This document shows positions 12,059-23,077 of a stretch of DNA of 64,000 bases, one piece after another. The notes beneath the pieces were generated by a model. That model was not told where the DNA came from. It saw only the letters and a program-made list of their open reading frames with translations, and did not search any database. Location: assembly GCA_030549205.1 (NCBI GenBank), contig JAUKTV010000005.1, positions 2,542,001 to 2,606,000 of the forward strand. The letters are read 5' to 3'. A program made the position numbers and the translations under genes. Numbering within the stretch: the stretch's first letter is position 1; every line of letters begins with the position of its first letter. This DNA is from Apiosordaria backusii. Its lineage: Eukaryota > Ascomycota > Sordariomycetes > Sordariales > Lasiosphaeriaceae.

Positions 12059-12094
12059 AGGGGTAGGGGAGAGTTGGGGGGGAGGGGGGGGGGA
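12059..12094 (+). other. G-run cluster, possible G-quadruplex
   Basis: Four or more G-runs (3, 4, 7 and 10 bases) are separated by 1-6 bases in the sense strand just after the lrg1 stop. This satisfies the usual G-quadruplex pattern in DNA and in the lrg1 3' UTR RNA. Confidence 0.55.
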
Positions 12095-12308
12095 TTACGC
12101 TTCTCTGGGGAAGGGAGTTTGTTAAGTAGGGGAAAGAGGAACATATTTCCAAATCCCGCCTTTTTTTTTTTTGTCTTTTTTTGAATGGATGAATCAAAAA
12201 CAAAGCAGAGGACGGGAATGGGATTATTTAGAGTGACAGAATTGGTGGATGGGTGGGCTTGAAACTGAGTCGGGTGTCTCTTGTTTGTATGTGTGTGTCT
12301 CGCTCTCC

Positions 12309-12326
12309 GTGTGTGTGTGTGTGTGT
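12309..12326. repeat. GT microsatellite
   Basis: Nine uninterrupted GT dinucleotides in the shared 3' region of lrg1 and erg26. Confidence 0.9.
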
Positions 12327-12812
12327 CTGTGGGAACAAACAAACCGATTTCTTTTTCTTCGTTCTATCTATATTCGTCTAGTTTTGTTTCTCTTTTCTTC
12401 TCCATAGCGGAGGGGCGTGGCACAGTTCTTTCTATGGCCTAATGACGTGACTTGATCAACGTCATGTTATTGTGATGTTCCTTTTATTCTGTTACACAGC
12501 ACACACACAAAGGTAGAGAGACATCAAGGAAAATATATGCGGAAATGGGGGAAACTTTTTTGTTGCGTCGTGAAAAAAAGGTTGGGCAGCAATGGTGGTG
12601 GTTGATTGTTGAGCCTGTTGTTGAGACAAAAAAAGGGAGGCAGCCTTTCTTCTAAAAATTACATTATTCTGGTGAGGTTTTTTTTCTTGTTTTTGATAGT
12701 CGTTGCTGTTTGGAGTAGGCCAGTTCACACGCACATCACATAAGGGTAGCCCGGTTACACTCGCGCAAAGGTCTTGATACCTCTCTGTTTTTCTTTTATT
12801 TCTTGATTTGGA

Positions 12813-12837
12813 TGTGTGTGCGTGTGTGTGTGTGTGT
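12813..12837. repeat. GT microsatellite, interrupted
   Basis: A second GT-rich simple repeat, broken once by C, about 500 bases from the first and in the same orientation. Confidence 0.85.
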
Positions 12838-13269
12838 CTCGGATAACTTTTGAGATATGGCCAAGGTAGAGTGGCCATCAAGAAGAGGATCGAAAAGAAA
12901 TGTTCAAATGGAGAGAATAACTAATCCGGCACTTGTAACTTTGCGTTCACCGTGAGATGGTAATCATATGAAGGAACTTCAATCTGCACCTCAGTTGCAG
13001 TGTATATAACTCGAAGAGACGAACTCGAAGACACGAACTGTGCTCTCTATTGCCAAAACAAGAAAAGTCAATATATATATCGTAGATGTTGATTATATGC
13101 CTCTACTGTCTGTACCCACCACTACCACTTTTTTCCCCCAGCCTCCGCCCCATCCATCATTCATTAATTATTATATAACGTCATATACCTCTTTTACCGC
13201 CTCCAAAAATGCCCATAGGTATCTCTTTCAAACCATTTCAAACTCAACCCCAAATTTCCCCTTTCTGCT

Positions 13270-14461
13270 CTATTTCTTCTCAGCATTAACCTTCTCCTGC
13301 TCCAGCGTCCACTTGACACTCCTCCTCACACCCTCATCCAAACTGATCAAAGGTTTATACCCCAACCTCTTCTTCGCCTTGCTAATATCATAATATCTCG
13401 TCATACAACTGTACACAATCCTCTGCCTATTAAACGTAGGCGGCTTCCCAATCGCGGCAAAGAAGCACTCGCTCAAAAACCCGAGCACCATCCCCACGCC
13501 CCTTGGCAGTACCCTCACGTGGTCAGTTCCCAAGGGTGACCCAGCAGCAGCCCAGATAGCACGGCAGAAATCCCAGAAATACACTGGAGAATCGTTGGTC
13601 ACGAGAAAGGCTTCACCGTCGACGCGCTCGTGATCAAGGGGGATGGTGCTGGATTGGGAGGTGAGGAGCAGCGCGCGGGCGGCGAGGAGGTGCCCGTGAG
13701 CGACGTTTTCGACGTAGGTGAAGTCAAAGAGGTTGTTGTTGTTACCTACTTGGACGCCGGTGCGGCCTTGGCGGTAGATGTTGATCATGTGGTAGAGGAC
13801 CATGGTGTCGCCTTCGCCCATGATGCCCGAGGGCGGATGGCGCAGGTTAGGAGGGAGGGGGCGGGGGCTGCGCGGTTGGCTTCGAGGACGAGTTCCTCGG
13901 CTGCGGCCTGAGAGGGAAAGAGGGGTTAGTATAAGGGGGTAGATAAGGGGGGAATGGTGGGAAGGAAAAGACAAACCTTGGTCTCGGAGTAGTACTCGGT
14001 TTGGTTCTCACCGCGGACGGTGGGCCACCTTTCGTCTGCGTTGATCAGGTCGGACTTGTTGTCTGACATGACGCTGGCGGAGGAGGTGTACACGAGAGCC
14101 TTGACGCCGGTGGTTTGGCAGGCCTTGATGACGGCGGCGGTGCCATCGACGTTGACCTTTTTGAAGAGGGCGTGGGAGACGCTGTCGTTGGATTGGGCTG
14201 GGGGGAGGCAGTGTGGATGACCACGTCGGGGCGGGCTTCTGAGAAGACGGAGATGAGCTTGTCGGCGTCGGTGATGTCGGCTTCGTAGTACTTGACGCCG
14301 TCGGACTCGGGGCGGCGGTTGCGCGTGCAGCGGAGGTCAATGACGGAGATGGAGGTGGTGGTGTAGTCGCGCAACAGGAGGCGGACGACGTGGTGGCCTA
14401 GGAAGCCGCAGCCGCCGATTACCATGGCAGAGCCGAGGGATGGCTTCTTTTCGGACGCCAT
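13270..14461 (-). CDS. erg26: Sterol-4-alpha-carboxylate 3-dehydrogenase, frameshifted
   Basis: Exons 13977-14461 and 13270-13907 surround a 69-nt phase-0 intron (GTTTGT donor, CTCAG acceptor). Erg26 acts on the ER in ergosterol synthesis, oxidising and decarboxylating C4-carboxy sterols with NAD. The Rossmann motif GGCGFLGHH is near residue 17, the catalytic Y-x-x-x-K is YSETK just before the intron, and GDNNNLFD-like and TNDSPVYFW stretches match yeast Erg26. The frame breaks twice. Continuity of homology needs one extra base in the G6 run at 14200-14205 (after VVIHTASP) and one more near 13826-13834 (between CAIRP and SGIMGEG). With both, the protein is about 374 aa, normal for the family, and no other lesion is seen. 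An upstream in-frame ATG at 14611 would add 50 residues. The enzyme is essential in yeast, so consensus error is likelier than a pseudogene. Confidence 0.88.
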
Positions 14462-15171
14462 TGTGAAGGTTGTGGGTTTGGTGGGGGTGATTGGGCTGGT
14501 TTGGGGGTGATGGGAGGCGTTGAGGATGGGCAATTGGCGATGTGTTGTTGTTCTTACAAGTTGGACAGGTGGTGTGGATATTGCTTCTTGTGGTTCTATG
14601 TATCTTGGCATCTCCTTTCCGCTGGAGAGCTCCCCAAGTTTAGGCGGAATACAGGGGCAAAAAATGTTGAATTACCCGTCAGCTCTCTCAGCCCTGTCTC
14701 ACCGACGTTGATGAGCTGGCAGCGCTGCGCGCGAGGTTACTGGGGGCACGCAAGCTAGTCCCAGTGGGACGGTACGTAGGTACCTGGTTGCCGTATCAGG
14801 CAGGTGGAGCACCCCGCGTCTTCTGCAGCAATCATTCACGCGCTCCAGCTCATTCACTTGTCGGTTGGTTCACTGGGGAGCATGAGAGCAAGTCGGGACA
14901 ACAGGCAGCCTTTGTTGGCTTTGGTCTGAAGTTATTGGGTTTCTTTTGGTTTTTTCTTCCTTTTCATTCTTATATACACTCATCTTTCCTACGAATCTCC
15001 AGTTCTTACCTTTGCTGTTCTTGCTCACGTTTCCGACGGCCCACCGCGAAAACAGCATCGAGACTTTGCGACGTTGTCCCGCTCTTGCTCATTTTCACGT
15101 TTTGGACGCACGATATTTATTCCACCGACTATCATTAGGGGCAGCATAGCGTGGGGGAGAATAACAATATC
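14462..15171. other. Divergent promoter region
   Basis: This lies between the erg26 start (-) and the next start at 15172 (+). It should contain both promoters. The erg26-proximal 150 bases are open in frame with erg26. No separate gene is seen. Confidence 0.5.
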
Positions 15172-16701
15172 ATGGAGAGACCCGAGACTGAGATCCTAGT
15201 TCACATCGCAGCACCTGCCAGAGCCGCTGACGATGTGAGGTATCGGGCGTTGGCGAGGGCATATCTTGATTTCGAACCCGCAGTCTTTACAGAAATACTG
15301 CCCAAGCCGCGTACCGATTTCGAGGACGACACGCAGCCAAACCGGGGGGAACTTGTCGGATTTGGAATTGACCAGCCCCAACCATCTTCACAACTGGCTC
15401 GAGGCATTGAATCACCAATCCTGTCGTTTCGAAGCGCCGAACACAATTTCAACTCCCCTAGGCTACGAGTTACTTCTGTACTAGAACATGATATCACCGA
15501 GACTCGGACATCATGGCAGGCCCCACCGAGCGAAGTCCCAGACTCAATGCCTGATAACAACGTAGAATATGGGAATTTTCATACACCGTCAAGGGTTTTG
15601 GACTTCTTTACCTCATCGGTAGAGAGCCAGCAACTGGAGTCATCACCCCTGGCTCGTCGGAGATCGCAAAGGCTCGCCACGGCAACTCAGTCTGGAAGTC
15701 AACTGCAGTCGCAGCCTCGGAGGAGTCTTCGCCGGCGTTACTTTCCGGCCAAACCACCAGAGTCAAGTTCACCTCAGCGAAGCAGTGTACCACAACCAAG
15801 CCTGCCGCAGCTAACAGCCCGGCCAAGTTCACCGCAGCCAAGCCCATATCAGGGTCAAACCGGAGGCCCAAGCCAAAACCAACTCCGAACAGTGCCCCCG
15901 AGCTCACTTAACAAGGAGCTACATCTGCCGTCGCCATCAGACGCTGCAAACAAAGTCATCCCTCGGTCTCCAGACATCTGTGTTCAAAAACGCCCGCCAA
16001 CACAGACATCGCAGCCGTCAACGGGCGAAATCATCGAGGAAACAGTCCTGTATTCCTCCTTTCCTAGCCAGGCTTCTGTCCCGCCATCAAGCGAACCGCC
16101 GCAGCTCAACCGCGCGGACTCAGAGCCAGTGACCAAACGTCGACGGACGGCCGTTGATCCCGAGCCTGGGCAAGCTCTGGCCAGAAGCAAAAGCGACATC
16201 GGCCCGCAGCGCCCACTCCCGAACCCTCAGTTCAGATCAAATCACCCAAGCCAATATTATGCCAACAAGCTTACCATTCTTTCACCCCCTCCTCCAACTG
16301 CCCAACACGAGCTGGAGCCCTCAGATGTCATCTCCGAAGTGCTCTCAAAGCTGGCTATCGAACTGGACCTTCCGACTAGATTCCAACTCGCAAAGAAGAC
16401 GAGAGAGCCCCGGCCGTTTGAAAGGGGCTACTGGCACGTGGACACCACATCTTGGCCGTCTGACCTCAAGAAATCGGCTTGGACTTTCTTGACCGATTAC
16501 ATCGAGAAGGGGATTGCGGGGTGGGGGACAAGCTGCTCGCGAAATAAAGAGTACAGCTGGATCAAATTCAGGTGTTGGGGCTGTGTGGTAGGGCACATGT
16601 ACCTCGTCATTTATGTGGCGAGCAGGAGGCAGGTCAAATACACTGGGATGAAGTGGGTGGGAGGAGATGGGGAGGTCGTGGTGGTGATGCCGGCGAGGTA
16701 G
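15172..16701 (+). CDS. Unknown 509-aa protein with disordered middle
   Basis: Single exon, with ATG at 15172; the frame is open upstream only from a GTG. The first 50 residues (EILVHIAAPARAADDVRYRA) look folded. Residues 60-390 are low complexity, rich in Ser, Pro and Gln. Repeated SSPQ/SPQPS motifs and a basic cluster (TKRRRTA) could serve as a nuclear signal. The C-terminal 120 residues look globular: VISEVLSKLAIELDLPTRF, then ERGYWHVDTTSWPSDLKKSA, then a Trp/Cys-rich stretch (SWIKFRCWGCVVGHMYLVIY). I do not recognise this domain. The folded-ends, disordered-middle layout argues for a real regulatory or scaffold protein, but I assign no function. Confidence 0.65.
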   Translation: MERPETEILVHIAAPARAADDVRYRALARAYLDFEPAVFTEILPKPRTDFEDDTQPNRGELVGFGIDQPQPSSQLARGIESPILSFRSAEHNFNSPRLRVTSVLEHDITETRTSWQAPPSEVPDSMPDNNVEYGNFHTPSRVLDFFTSSVESQQLESSPLARRRSQRLATATQSGSQLQSQPRRSLRRRYFPAKPPESSSPQRSSVPQPSLPQLTARPSSPQPSPYQGQTGGPSQNQLRTVPPSSLNKELHLPSPSDAANKVIPRSPDICVQKRPPTQTSQPSTGEIIEETVLYSSFPSQASVPPSSEPPQLNRADSEPVTKRRRTAVDPEPGQALARSKSDIGPQRPLPNPQFRSNHPSQYYANKLTILSPPPPTAQHELEPSDVISEVLSKLAIELDLPTRFQLAKKTREPRPFERGYWHVDTTSWPSDLKKSAWTFLTDYIEKGIAGWGTSCSRNKEYSWIKFRCWGCVVGHMYLVIYVASRRQVKYTGMKWVGGDGEVVVVMPAR

Positions 16702-17471
16702 AAGAGGATGGAGGATGCGATCGGCGTTATTTTGCGTATCACACAGGCTCGAGAACGAAGGAGTTGGATTATCTGTATGACGGACGGGGAAGGTGTATCT
16801 GTTTGTTTATCATCTTCTGGAAAGATACCCCTGAATTTCATCATTGCATGGCGCTGGGCATAGCATGGACATAAGCATGAGCGTAGGCATTTTGATGTAT
16901 CAATACACAATTATTACACAAGAACATTATTATGACTTGCTTTGTGCACACTAAGGGGTTAAGAACTTCGAAGCCTCGTAATAATGGCAAGCCTAGTTTA
17001 GAGAAGAACGTCACACTCGTTTTGGTATTTGTTGGTTTTCTGAGAGACCACACTTATGAAAAATGTACACTCCTCATACAAGTTACACTAAGAAAGCTGC
17101 CCTGAGTTACAGAGCAGACCTAACTTATCCGACCTTGAGAAGGAAAAACCCGTGGAAAGAAGAACAGCGAGCAAAGCAGAAAGAACCAATTCTTGCCTCC
17201 GTCCCTGACAGCATTTCAGCATTGTCCGTCCATATCTCTAAATTCCCCGGCCTCCTTTACCCCTTCCCTGCTGCCGAACCAACCAACACCAGCTGTCTTC
17301 GAAGTTGCGGTAATGGTACTGGTATGTTCGTGGTTGGGAAGTAGCCGTGAAATTGGGTTCTCTTTTTTATTTTTTACTTTCTTGTACAAAGCACCAGTCG
17401 CCACACGTGCACTATGTGAAGGCTGCCAAGTCGAATTGGATGGAGCCCGATACCTCTCTTGTTAAGCTAGC
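16702..17471. other. Convergent 3' region
   Basis: This holds the 3' UTRs of the unknown gene (+) and the mitochondrial HMG gene (-). AT-richer than the flanking genes. No gene, repeat or RNA is recognised. Confidence 0.5.
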
Positions 17472-18465
17472 TCAAGGAGAGGGAGAAAGGGCCTCCCTCT
17501 CGGCCTTATAACGAGCAGCATCGGCCTTGTAGGCGTCGATGAAGGGCTAGCGAGCTTCGTTAGTAAACGTGAAAGAAATAGAAGAGTTGTTAGAAACATA
17601 CCTTGCGCTCGGCCTCGCTCATTGTCTTCCATTCGCTGGCGCAAGCAGGCATGACATTCCTGATGGGGATACCGTTGAAATCCCCAGACTGGTAGCGTTG
17701 AGTCACATAGTAGGAGAAGGCGGTTCGAGTGCCCTTGGGTCTGCGGGGGTCCGGGATGGAGGACCTGCTCTTCCTTCCGAGTCTTCTGAGAGCAGACCGA
17801 GCCCTGTTTGCGGCCTCGATAGTCTCGACTGGGTATGTCGTGGCCCAGGAGATGATGGTCGCATCGTTTCTCACCTTGTTCGCATGTGCTTCGTCAACGA
17901 AAACCTGCTTCTCCGCATCCGAGAGAGACTCAAACTTCGTCTTCAAGGCACGGCTGGCGTCAATGATGGTGCTGCCGGCCTGATAATCCGCATTCTTCAC
18001 AAGGTAGACAAGCCACGGGGTTGCCGGGAGCAGAGTTGGCTGCTCTTTGATGAGACCCTTCACTCTCAGCTCTTTGGCCTTCCGGTATATCTTCAATTCT
18101 TCGGGGACTTCCTCGGGAGCCTTCTTCTTGCGTCCCACCTTCTTCTTGGGGGCAGCTTTCTTGGCTGTTGCCTTCTTCTTGGGGGCAGCTTTCTTGGCTG
18201 TTGCCTTCTTCTTGGTGGTCGTCGCCGCCTTTTTCTTCGGCGCCGCGGCAGTGGTCTTCTTGGCGGCCGGCTTCTTGGTGGCGGTGGTCTTTTTGGTGGT
18301 TGTGGCTGTGGCTGTCTTGGTCGCCGAGCGGGAGGCAGCGGCAGCAAAACCTCGATTGCAAACGGCGACGGTGCGAGTCGAAGTACGGACAAGGCTCGAA
18401 AAAACTGAGCGCATACCGATGACGCGGACCCGTCGGGCAGTCGCGAGCCCAATTGAGGAGAGCAT
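17472..18465 (-). CDS. mthmg1: Mitochondrial HMG-box DNA-binding protein
   Basis: Exons 17602-18465 and 17472-17546 (55-nt phase-0 intron) give 312 aa. The N-terminus (MLSSIGLATARRVRVIGMRS) is Arg-rich, free of acidic residues and looks like a mitochondrial presequence. Residues 45-120 are a Lys/Ala/Thr tract resembling histone H1 tails, including a duplicated KKATAKKAAPK unit. Two HMG-box regions follow. The first (TPWLVYLVKNADYQA ... LSDAEKQVFVDEA) is divergent. The second (PKGTRTAFSYYVTQRY ... MSEAERKPFIDAYKADAARY) is closer to consensus and is split by the intron. The layout matches Podospora mtHMG1 and is related to yeast Abf2, which packages mitochondrial DNA. The symbol is given by resemblance; orthology was not tested. 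Confidence 0.85.
18138..18212 (-). repeat. 33-bp tandem duplication in the HMG gene
   Basis: Two perfect 33-base copies (18138-18170 and 18171-18203) are followed by a partial third copy. They encode the repeated KKATAKKAAPK unit of the lysine-rich linker, so copy number can change without breaking the frame. Confidence 0.9.
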
Positions 18466-19316
18466 GGCGACGGCGACGGTGGGGATTGAGGCTGGAATTG
18501 AGTTTGTGCGGTGGTGGTGTTGTTGCGAGAGGGGTTCGCAACAAGCAACAATTGAAGTGACGCTGCTGGGGAGATTGCGATTTTATGCTGTGAGGTGGTT
18601 GGCCGGCTGCTTCTTACCCTAGCTACCAGCTTGACGAGTGCGGTCCGTGCTTTCACCGAGAGCTGCTGGAGCAAAAGCCGTGGTGTGGTGCTTGTGTGTT
18701 TATCTGCAACCAGGTCTCGGGAAGGTGGGATGCAGGTGCACAGACCACATGCCCAGTTTTCTGTTTGTCCAGTGACAATTGAAATGCTGAAAATATCCGC
18801 TCTCACTCTTCGCGCCACAGCCAGTCCTTTGCTTTTGGCAGTAGCTTGGTGTGTGATCTTAACATCCAAGCTCTGTGGTATTTTATTGATCCATCTCACT
18901 TTTCAAAATGCCATCTTGCCTCGAACATCGAGCTCTTCCGATCCGTGGTCTCATATACGTCATCTTGACCTATACTCATACGCACTGTACCCTGCAGACA
19001 GAAAAGCAAGAAATCGTACAGTGAAAAGTCGTCAGAAGCTGTGAAACAGCACGGTGCCGTGCTCCATGATCCCTGTCCACATGGCTTAAGTGCTCCACCT
19101 TCAAACTTCTCCAGCACGGTCCACGGAGTAGCGACTTGATGTCCTCGTCCGTCCTCACACTCTGGAGTTTGTACATATCAAAACCAGCGCCACTCCCCCC
19201 ACAAAGGCATGAAGACCGAAGATATCGATTCGGCAAACTAACTTGAAGTCCACTACTTCCAAAAAAAGTACTTTACCGCCACTGACAATTGCTGAGCCAC
19301 CGTCAAACCACTCAGA
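18466..19316. other. Divergent promoter region
   Basis: This lies between the mitochondrial HMG gene (-) and prp5 (+) and should contain both promoters. Open frames here are antisense or out-of-frame extensions of the HMG gene. No other gene is seen. Confidence 0.5.
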
Positions 19317-22300
19317 ATGGCTCGGCCCAGAGACTCGCGCTCACCATCTCCTGCAGGAAGTCATGCTGCGCGAAAGCGGAAAGATGATGATCGACGCGAC
19401 CGTGACCGCCGTGATGGCTCGCGTGATCGCCGCCGCCGCTCCCGTAGTCCAGATGTGAGTTGTCTCCCCGAGATAGGATGCAGTCCCGTCCTGACATACC
19501 CATTTCTTTCCAGCGCCGATACCGTGACCGCGAACGAGAGCGGGATCATGGCCGCGATTCCAGAGATCGCGACTCGTACCGCTGGAGAGATCGCTCCCTA
19601 GACCGCCGAGATGACGATTATTACCGAGGCTCACGTCGAGATGGTGCAGGTGGCCACCGTGATCGAAGGCGGTCACGCGACAGAGGGCCCGATCGATTGC
19701 GCTCCCCAGATCGCCGAAGACAGCGGAGTAGGGATGGTAGGGATAGCAGAGAAGGGGACAGAGATTACCGTTCTAAGAGGGATGACTCCCGCGACCGCAG
19801 GCCCCGCCGTGATGGTTCAACAGATTCTCGGCGCGATGGTGGCCGCCCCCGGGGCCAACCTAAGCCAGCAGAGAGTAGTACGCCAGTCACGCCCAGCGAG
19901 GTATGTCCGCTTGAACCCAAGAGAGGTTTCGCATCTTTCGCTGACAAGATCTCGACTGCACAGCCAGCTAAGTCTACACCAACCCCAGCTCAGTCCGAGG
20001 CTGAAAAGAAGGCTGAACGGCTGCGCAAACTCCAAGCCATGAAAGAGAAGCATGCTATGAAGGAAGCTAAGGAGGCCGATGTGACGGCCGGGAGCACCAG
20101 GAAACTTCTCGCCGCTATGGATCAAAGAGCCGGCGGCACCACCGTTCCCAGCAGCCCTGCAAAGGCCTCGCCTACCCCGACGAGTCCTGCTGCCACCACT
20201 GCGGCTGCCTCTCCCGCATCAACTCAGACTTTTGCTGGTAAATTTGATCCCAAAGTCATTGCAAGGAACTCCAAAGTCTACCGCGCAAGTTCACCAACAA
20301 AGCTTGGCGACGTCAAACTCGGCGATGTAAAACTAAGCAGCCAGGGAGGCCCGACCATAGCCGCCAAAAATGATGCCACCTCCAAGAACGGCGGGCTTCT
20401 TCCTACAAACAGGACACTAAGTACGTTCGGGTTTCAAAAAACTGCTGACAACCAAAAGTCAACATCGAAACGCAAGCTCGACATGGACGATGAGGAGATT
20501 ATTAAGCGCAAACTTGTCAAACTCCCAGATTTTGCCTTGGAAAATGCTGACACCACGCCGTATGTTGATGCTAATGCTGATGACGATGTCGAGGATGATT
20601 TGGACCTTGTATTGGGTCGCAACGAGGAAGAAATGGCTGAGGCACAGCGCATTCTCCAAGAACGACGTGATGAACGTATTCAAAAGGAAGGCATGGCTAT
20701 GGAAGTAGATTCCGAGGTTCCTGCTACGGAAAAGGACGACCCAACACCAGCCGAGAACGCCATGGATGTTGACGAAGACATTGATCCCCTGGATGCCTTC
20801 ATGGCTGATCTAGAGCAAACGGTCCCAACAGATGGTATGGCATCCAAACCATCCAGCAACCAAGTAAACGGCAAAAAGACGTTCGAGCCCGAGGCGTACT
20901 ATAGTGATGATAACTATGGTTATGAGGCTGACAAGGCCGACCCCTCGTCTGTTCTCGCCATGGTTGCCAAGAAGAAGAAGAAGGACATCCCGGTCATTGA
21001 CTACAGCAAGCTTGAGTTAAACACTATCCGGAAGAATTTCTGGGTCGAGCCACTTGAACTTAGTCAAATGACGGAAGAAGAGGCAGCCGAACTTAGATTG
21101 GAGTTGGATGGCATCAAAGTCTCTGGGAAAAATATCCCGAGACCGGTTCAGAAGTGGTCCCAGTGCGGCCTCACGCGGCCTATCCTGGACACCATTGAAG
21201 ACCTCGGCTATGAAAAACCCACCCCAATCCAGATGCAGGCGCTGCCCGTTATCATGTCTGGACGAGATGTCATCGGTGTCGCAAAGACAGGCTCAGGCAA
21301 GACCATGGCGTTTGTCCTCCCAATGCTCCGTCATATCAAGGATCAAGACCCGGTGAGCGGAGACGATGGCCCCATTGCCTTGATCATGACACCCACAAGA
21401 GAACTGTGCACCCAAATCTACACCGACCTTTTGCCGTTTACCAAGGTCCTGAAGCTTCGTGCAGTCGCTGCTTATGGTGGCAATGCCATCAAAGATCAGA
21501 TTGCTGAGCTCAAGCGTGGTGCCGAGATTATCGTTGCTACTCCTGGACGTATGATTGATCTCCTGGCCGCCAACTCTGGACGTGTAACCAACCTGAAGCG
21601 TGCCACGTATCTGGTTCTGGATGAAGCAGATCGCATGTTTGACATGGGTTTCGAGCCGCAGGTCATGAAGATTTTCAACAATGTTAGACCGGACAGGCAG
21701 ACGATTTTGTTTTCGGCCACCATGCCTCGCATCATTGACGCGCTCACCAAGAAGGTTCTACGGGATCCAGTAGAAATCACCGTGGGAGGACGCAGTGTCG
21801 TCGCGCCAGAGATCACTCAGATTGTGGAAATCATTGACGAGTCCAAGAAGTTTGTCCGCTTGCTGGAGCTTCTCGGTGAGCTGTATGCTAATGACGATGA
21901 TGTCCGCGCCTTGATTTTCGTGGAGCGTCAAGAAAAGGCCGATGATCTGCTGAGAGAGCTTTTGAGGCGCGGCTACGGCTGCATGTCGATTCATGGTGGC
22001 AAAGACCAAGAGGACCGCAACTCTACCATCTCCGACTTCAAGAAGGGTGTCTGCCCTATTCTCATTGCTACCTCTGTCGCCGCCCGCGGTCTGGATGTGA
22101 AGCAGCTTAAGTTGGTCATCAACTACGATGTCCCCAACCATCTTGAGGACTACGTCCACCGTGCCGGCCGAACTGGTCGCGCCGGTAACACAGGTACTGC
22201 CGTCACTTTCATCACCGAAGAGCAAGAAAACTGCGCCCCCGGCGTAGCCAAAGCTCTCGAACAGAGCGGGCAACCCATCCCCGAACGCCTTAATGAGATG

Positions 22301-23077
22301 CGCAAGGCCTGGAAAGAGAAAGTCAAAGCCGGCAAAGCCAAAGACGCCAGCGGCTTCGGCGGCAAAGGTCTCGAGAGGCTCGACAAGGAGCGTGAAGCTG
22401 CCCGTCTCCGCGAGCGCAAGACCCACAAGGCTGAAGGCGAGGAAGAAGACGACAAGGGAGACGACAAGGACGAAGAAACCAAGAAGGACAAGGCCAAGGA
22501 AGCCATTCAGGCTGCTGTCAGCGCGATTGTTTCTCGTGATGCCTCCAAGACGGAGGCGGCTGAGGGCAAGACCAGTGGCGGACTCGAGCACGGTGTTATC
22601 AAGAGCAGCGGTGTCATCGCCGGTAGCAGCAGTGCCAGCGTGGGCAAAGGTGGAGGTGCCCTGGACAAGGCAGCGTCGGCTATCAGCGAGATCAATGCCC
22701 GGTTGGCGAGGGCTGGTCAGCTCCGGCCGGGCCAGCCGATTGATAATAAAGGTCCGGATGCGGGTGCGTTCCATGCGACGTTGGAGATCAATGATTTCCC
22801 TCAGAAGGCGAGATGGGCTGTTACCAACCGCACGAACGTGGCGAAGATCCTGGAGGCTACTGGGACGTCGATTACCACGAAGGGAACTTACTACCCTCCT
22901 GGGAAGGAGCCCGGGCCGGGGCAGGAGGCGAAGTTGTATATCCTTATTGAGGGTGATACTGAGGTGGTGGTGGGTAATGCTCTTTCTGAGCTCACTCGTC
23001 TACTAAGAGAGGGCACGCTGGCAGCGGCGGATGCGGAGAGCAGGGCGCCTGCTAGTGGAAGGTATACCATTACTTAA
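19317..23077 (+). CDS. prp5: DEAD-box pre-mRNA splicing helicase Prp5
   Basis: ATG at 19317. Exon 1 is 19317-19454; intron 19455-19513 (59 nt, GTGAGT). A second intron is likely at 19901-19963: GTATGT donor, GCTGAC branch, CACAG acceptor, phase 0, 63 nt and free of stops. Spliced, the protein is 1212 aa; read through, 1233. Prp5 is the ATPase that remodels U2 snRNP so that U2 pairs with the branch site. The first 150 residues are RS/RD-rich, as in DDX46. A long acidic linker follows. The core has the Q motif (GYEKPTPIQ), Walker A (AKTGSGKT), PTRELC, ATPGRMID, DEAD (VLDEADRMFD), SATMPR, SVAARGLDV and HRAGRTGRAG. The Prp5-specific QPIPERLNEM region and the C-terminal GAFHATLEINDFPQKARW segment are present. 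Nuclear. Confidence 0.95.

Larger units (their letters stand above)
11853..13269. other. 1.4 kb convergent 3' region with simple repeats
   Basis: The lrg1 and erg26 genes converge here, so it holds both 3' UTRs. It contains a long G-run cluster, poly-T tracts and two GT microsatellites. No gene is seen. Short open frames here are low complexity. Confidence 0.6.

Noticed and set aside
21758..22774. 338-codon minus-strand frame under prp5
   Set aside because: It is antisense to the helicase core and explained by codon bias there.
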